Below are positions 60,035-64,000 of a DNA stretch of 64,000 bases, one piece after another; position 1 is the first letter of the stretch; every line of letters begins with the position of its first letter. The position numbers and the translations under genes were made by a program. This DNA comes from Thalassoglobus sp. JC818. GTDB lineage: Bacteria > Planctomycetota > Planctomycetia > Planctomycetales > Planctomycetaceae. The notes below the pieces were generated by a model that did not search any database, had not been told where the DNA came from, and saw only the letters and a program-made list of their open reading frames with translations. Location of the stretch: NCBI RefSeq assembly GCF_040717535.1, contig NZ_JBFEFI010000006.1, forward strand, positions 124,001 to 188,000, given 5' to 3'.

Positions 60035-61906
60035 ATGGGAATCGAACTCTGGAATCTGGAGAACGTTCAATTGGGGCACTCTCGTAGCCCTCGTCTGGCA
60101 ATTCATGAGCTTTCCATTCCGAGTGGAGTAACTGCGGTGATCGGCCCTTCCGGGGCAGGAAAAACGTCTCTGTTGAACCTGCTGGTTGAGTTTGAATCTC
60201 CCGACCGCGGAGAGGTGCGTGCTTCCGATTCCGTGCAACGAGAGTCCAAACGTCGTCTGGGTGTTGGATGGGTTCCGGCTGACTTCGGTCTCTGGCCACT
60301 GATGAGTGTCCGTGATCATCTACAACTTGTTTCACAAGACTCTCAACTAACGTCGACTAATCAGAAGTCATCTGCTCAAACCGTCGATGAACTTCTGCAG
60401 ACGTTTGATCTGTCACATTTGGGCGAACGCACACCTGACTCGTTGTCGATGGGAGAGCGGGCGCGACTGGCTGTTGCAAGAAGTCTGGCGATGCAGCCAT
60501 TTGTGCATGTGATGGACGAACCGTTCACGCATGTTGATCCAGAACGCGTTGATCTCTATTGGAGGGTGCTGCGTGAAGCACTCAAACGCTCCGGCAGTTC
60601 ACTGATTTTCTCCACGCATTCTCCGTCGGTGGTTCTGCGAGAAGCGGACTTCGTCATCTGTATTCAAGATGGCCAGGTCGCATGGTCGGGACCGCCTCAC
60701 GAGTTGTATTATCGTCCCGAGAACAAATCGCTTGCGAATCTGCTCGGACCAGTCAACTGGTTCACCAGCGATGAACAATCGACTTGGTTGTCAGCTGAGA
60801 ACGGAAACCAGTGTCTGCGTCCGGAACAGGTTGCTCTCCAGGCAGACGACTCGTCTCCGCTGTCGGTCGAGAAAACCTGGAACGTCGGCCAGCATCATCA
60901 ATCTGAGATTCAACATCGAGAGACCAACGAAGTCCGTACGATTTATCATCAGCCGTCGTCTGGCACATTCGCGTCGGGAACACGTGTTCGTCTCAGTCTG
61001 ATGCTCTTCGCTTTCCTGTCGCTTCTGATTCCACTTTTATCAGGATGCGGCCAATCGGACGCACAAGAACCAGAGCTCGCCATCCGCTCTGCGAAGATGT
61101 CACCGCTTCCGAATGAAGGGCCGATGCTCCCAGCTCCGCGAGGAATGACCTTCAGCCCTCGTGGAGATTTGTTCATTCTCGATGATGCAGGTCGAGTTCT
61201 CATGTTCGACCAAGTCGGAGACCTCGTCCGTAAATGGTGGATGCCGGAATACGACGTCGGAAAACCAGAAGGGGCCTGGGTGCTGCTGGATGGACGCATC
61301 GCGGTCGCGGACACACACTACAATCGTATTACGTTCTTCAATGTCGAGGGAGAACTGCTCGGCACGCTTGGAGAGTTCGGGCGAGGTCCGGGCCAGTTCA
61401 TTTACACGGTTGCCGTCACACAGAATCCGGATGGTTTTCTGTATGTCGCAGAGTATGGCGGCAACGATCGCGTCCAGAAGTTCACGCACTCCGGAGAGTT
61501 TGTCACTGAGTTCGGAGAAGTCGGCACCGAAAACGGACAGTTTCAGCGACCGAGCGGCCTCGTTTGGCACGAAGGGACGCTTTACGTCGCCGATGCCATC
61601 AACAATCGGATTCAGGCATTCGACCCGGACGGAAAATTTCTGCGTGTCGTTGCAGATGCGCAAACAGCTGGGCTCTACTATCCGTATGACTTGGCAAAAG
61701 GACCAGACGGGTCATTGTTCGTGGCTGAGTACGGAGCTGGTCGTATTTCCCGGATTTCGACCGACGGAAAAGTTTTGGGTCGTTATGGACACGAAGGACG
61801 GGGGGAAGGACAATTCTGGACCCCATGGGGAATTGCAGTAAACCATGACGGCAAGATCGCCGTTGCTGATACCGGAAACCGTCGAGTTGTGGAACTACAG
61901 TATTGA
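60035..61906 (+). CDS. ABC importer ATPase fused to an NHL beta-propeller lipoprotein domain
   Basis: Seen: an N-terminal ATPase (about residues 1-235) with GPSGAGKTSLLNLL (Walker A, near 36), LSMGERARLAVARSL (signature, near 140), FVHVMDEPF (Walker B, near 160) and the H-loop STHSP near 195. A variable region follows. Next, hydrophobic residues 323-337 end in a lipobox-like LLSGC (Cys 338), followed by NHL-repeat propeller blades to the end (ADTHYNRITFF, VAEYGGNDRVQKF, VADAINNRIQAF, VADTGNRRVVEL, each about 45-60 residues). The reading frame is unbroken. The chosen ATG at 60035 follows AAGGG. An in-frame ATG at 61001 would make the propeller a free lipoprotein. The NHL part should lie outside the cytoplasm. 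Its stop overlaps the next start (TTGA). Confidence 0.85.
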   Translation: MGIELWNLENVQLGHSRSPRLAIHELSIPSGVTAVIGPSGAGKTSLLNLLVEFESPDRGEVRASDSVQRESKRRLGVGWVPADFGLWPLMSVRDHLQLVSQDSQLTSTNQKSSAQTVDELLQTFDLSHLGERTPDSLSMGERARLAVARSLAMQPFVHVMDEPFTHVDPERVDLYWRVLREALKRSGSSLIFSTHSPSVVLREADFVICIQDGQVAWSGPPHELYYRPENKSLANLLGPVNWFTSDEQSTWLSAENGNQCLRPEQVALQADDSSPLSVEKTWNVGQHHQSEIQHRETNEVRTIYHQPSSGTFASGTRVRLSLMLFAFLSLLIPLLSGCGQSDAQEPELAIRSAKMSPLPNEGPMLPAPRGMTFSPRGDLFILDDAGRVLMFDQVGDLVRKWWMPEYDVGKPEGAWVLLDGRIAVADTHYNRITFFNVEGELLGTLGEFGRGPGQFIYTVAVTQNPDGFLYVAEYGGNDRVQKFTHSGEFVTEFGEVGTENGQFQRPSGLVWHEGTLYVADAINNRIQAFDPDGKFLRVVADAQTAGLYYPYDLAKGPDGSLFVAEYGAGRISRISTDGKVLGRYGHEGRGEGQFWTPWGIAVNHDGKIAVADTGNRRVVELQY

Positions 61907-64000
61907 AAGTCCCAAACCTGCTCCGCCGAATCTTTCCGAAACCACGCAGCCGGGTTGGCTGGCGTGACGCGCTGCCTCTGATCATTTTTCTGATCCTGTA
62001 CGCAGCGACGATTCTCACGGTGATCTCCTTCGACGTTTTCACGTTCACCAAACCGTTGATGTTCGGGCTGATCGTTGTCTCCGTCTGGGTGTGGTGGATG
62101 GCAACGTGTGGCTGGAGCGGACTGAATCGCTGGAGGTCGACGCAAGCACTCATCGTGCGTCTGATTCTCGTCGGCGTTTTCGTCGCCATGCTTGCCGAGC
62201 CGCGAAGTGTTCGCACTACCGATGAACTTTCAGTCGTTTACGCTGTTGACATCTCTGAGTCGATTCATCCTGACCGAGTGACCGATGCACTCACTTTTGT
62301 GGCCAAAACAACTTCTCAAAAACCGCTTCAGGATGTCGCTGGCTGGATCGCTTTCGGAAGCTCAGCCGCGGTCGAAGTCCCTCCCATTCAAACGAATTAT
62401 GGGAGCACGATGTCGAATCCGGAGGAAATCCGATTCAACAGTCGTGTCGATCGCGATGCCACGAACATTGAAAACGCACTCTCTCTCGCTGCTGCCATTC
62501 TTCCAGAAGACCGACGCGGACGTATTGTCCTCATCAGCGATGGATCAGAAACGACCGGCGACCTCAAAACCGTTCTCGACCAGTTGAACTCTCGCGAGAT
62601 TTCCGTCGACGTTCTGCCGGTGAAGTACCAGTACGACAACGAAACATGGGTTGAACGGCTTGATCTTCCGCAGTCTGTGAAGATCGGCGAACCCTATGAA
62701 GCATCGGTCGTGATCTCTTCTCTCCAAGCAGGGAAAGGGAAGTTGATCATCGAGGAAAACGGCGAACCGATCACCGAAGATCCGATCGAAATCACCTTCG
62801 AAGAAGGCAAGAATCGAATCGACATCCCGATCTATCTGAGAAGTCCCGGATACTACGAATACGAAGCGACTCTGATTCCAGAAGAAGGAGCGGACGGGCG
62901 AGACGAAAACAATCGGGCGGTCGGCTACATCTACGTTGAGGGTGAAGGCAAAGTGCTCATCGTGCGAGATCCCATTCGCGACGATGATCGGGATTACGAA
63001 CATCTCGCCAGAGCGATACGAGAAGGAGAACGCGCGATCGAGGTCGTCGACTCGTACCGATTCCCTCGCGATTCCCTGTCACTGCTGCCGTATGACTGCG
63101 TCGTCTTCGCGAATGTCGCCCATGACGCCTTCGATGAAGTACAGCTACAGGCGCTGCGTGATGCCGTTTTCAATCAGGGAACCGGGTTTCTGATGACGGG
63201 TGGAGATAACAGCTTCGGCCCCGGTGGTTATCATCGGACAATCGTCGAAGAAGTCCTCCCGGTCTCGATGGACATCACCAAGAAGAAAGTCCTCCCGAAA
63301 GGTGCGCTGGCGATCATCCTGCACACGTGCGAATTCGCCGAAGGAAATACCTGGGCCAAGCGAATTACGAAGCAGGCTATCAAAGTTCTCGGAAACCAGG
63401 ACGATGTCGGCGTCATCGCTTACGGTCCCGGTGGGGAACAATGGATTGTCGACCTGGCTCCTGCTTCTCAATACGAGGATATGGTACCCGCGATCAACAG
63501 CGCGGTCATTGGCGATATGCCTGCTTTCGGCCCGACAATGCAAATTGGTTTAGATGGACTGAGCAAAAGCGATGCTGCCACGAAGCACATGATTATCATT
63601 TCCGACGGAGACCCGCAGATTCCGGCTCCAAACCTGTTAAACAAATTCATCTCGGAGAAAATCAGCGTCTCAACAATCGCCATCTTCCCGCATGGCGGAA
63701 TCGAAATCGAAACGCTGCGAAACATCGCTAACGCAACCGATGGTCGCTACTACTTCCCGGCCGACCCCAATGAACTTCCGTCGATTTTCATCAAGGAAGC
63801 AAAAACTCTGAAGCGAAGCATGATTCAGGAGAAAGACTTCACTCCTGACGTCGGCTTCCCTTCGCCGGTTCTCGAAGGAATCGACGGCCTCCCTCCGCTG
63901 CATGGTTTTGTTCTGACGTCTCTCAAAGAAAACGCGCTCACGGAAAACATTCTCTTCACGATCCCGGAAGATGCTGCTGAAGAAGAGACAGACCCAGTGC
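61903..64000 (+). CDS. vWA-domain membrane protein, N-terminal part
   Basis: Open to the right edge; 699 codons are present. The frame was read by hand. It begins at TTG 61903, overlapping the ATPase stop (TTGA), with membrane helices at about residues 25-45 and 50-75, then a von Willebrand A domain with the metal-ion motif DISES (about 116-120, in VVYAVDISESIHPD) and a second MIDAS-type segment ALAIILHTCEFAEG near 466. In between lies a glutamine amidotransferase-like stretch (near 330-455, including YDCVVFANVAHDAF and GGDNSFGPGGY). Known: planctomycete vWA/GATase-like membrane proteins are often clustered with DUF4175, MoxR and DUF58 genes. Inference: part of a membrane-associated vWA system. 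Continuation beyond 64000 cannot be seen. Confidence 0.82.
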   Translation, partial: MKVPNLLRRIFPKPRSRVGWRDALPLIIFLILYAATILTVISFDVFTFTKPLMFGLIVVSVWVWWMATCGWSGLNRWRSTQALIVRLILVGVFVAMLAEPRSVRTTDELSVVYAVDISESIHPDRVTDALTFVAKTTSQKPLQDVAGWIAFGSSAAVEVPPIQTNYGSTMSNPEEIRFNSRVDRDATNIENALSLAAAILPEDRRGRIVLISDGSETTGDLKTVLDQLNSREISVDVLPVKYQYDNETWVERLDLPQSVKIGEPYEASVVISSLQAGKGKLIIEENGEPITEDPIEITFEEGKNRIDIPIYLRSPGYYEYEATLIPEEGADGRDENNRAVGYIYVEGEGKVLIVRDPIRDDDRDYEHLARAIREGERAIEVVDSYRFPRDSLSLLPYDCVVFANVAHDAFDEVQLQALRDAVFNQGTGFLMTGGDNSFGPGGYHRTIVEEVLPVSMDITKKKVLPKGALAIILHTCEFAEGNTWAKRITKQAIKVLGNQDDVGVIAYGPGGEQWIVDLAPASQYEDMVPAINSAVIGDMPAFGPTMQIGLDGLSKSDAATKHMIIISDGDPQIPAPNLLNKFISEKISVSTIAIFPHGGIEIETLRNIANATDGRYYFPADPNELPSIFIKEAKTLKRSMIQEKDFTPDVGFPSPVLEGIDGLPPLHGFVLTSLKENALTENILFTIPEDAAEEETDPV

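Noticed and set aside
1-64000. tRNA, rRNA, tmRNA or insertion-sequence features
   Set aside because: I found no TPsiC-arm-like motif with a plausible cloverleaf, no rRNA stretch, no transposase motif and no terminal inverted repeats with target duplications.

Overview
The window comes from a bacterium of the phylum Planctomycetota, most likely order Planctomycetales. This is inferred from gene content: two secreted FGly-type sulfatases, a DUF1501 protein, secreted or cytosolic xylose-isomerase-like TIM barrels, a membrane-bound Ser/Thr kinase, an FMN-binding/Fe-S membrane protein, giant membrane-anchored surface proteins, and a genome of mostly single genes with few long operons. No rRNA, tRNA, CRISPR array, insertion sequence, integrase or phage gene was recognised.

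Layout. 1-5.2 kb: a partial glycerophosphodiesterase, a PEGA lipoprotein, an FMN-binding/Fe-S membrane protein, ruvA and an ECF-like sigma factor, then a 665-bp spacer rich in inverted repeats. 5.2-11.4 kb: two sugar isomerase/epimerase-like proteins and two sulfatases interleaved with purU, pointing to use of sulfated polysaccharides. 11.4-26 kb: housekeeping genes (serS, an M20 peptidase, ppa, rpsU, fumC, yidC, a metallophosphoesterase, priA, a lipoprotein, an Fpg/Nei-type glycosylase) with two good intrinsic terminators. 26.2-37.9 kb: two very large membrane-anchored proteins in tandem (1163 and 2712 residues). They share a module, and the larger one is an internal duplication carrying a signal-peptide-like segment in its middle. 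38.3-48 kb: a SNF2-type ATPase coupled to an unknown partner, a STAS protein, a DUF255 protein, a MarR regulator, an NAD-dependent epimerase and an S1-domain protein.

48.0-51.3 kb: six small minus-strand genes, each followed at its 3' end by a 87-107-bp imperfect inverted repeat. Four of the repeats share a left arm close to TGCACCGGAGCGGCG, and two clearly have a stem with one extrahelical base. This looks like an integron cassette array without an integrase (attC-like sites), and I consider it the most notable structure here. 51.6-55.3 kb: a sensor Ser/Thr kinase and an orphan DUF1501 protein. 55.7-64 kb: a plus-strand gene cluster with a coiled-coil membrane protein, an iron/thiamine-type ABC importer (binding protein, permease, ATPase) and a vWA membrane protein that runs off the right edge. 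The importer ATPase is fused to a lipoprotein-like NHL beta-propeller.

A dispersed intergenic repeat of about 95-110 bp occurs in three good copies and one weaker copy between positions 367 and 26254. All functions are read from recognisable motifs and family resemblance by eye; no database search was run.
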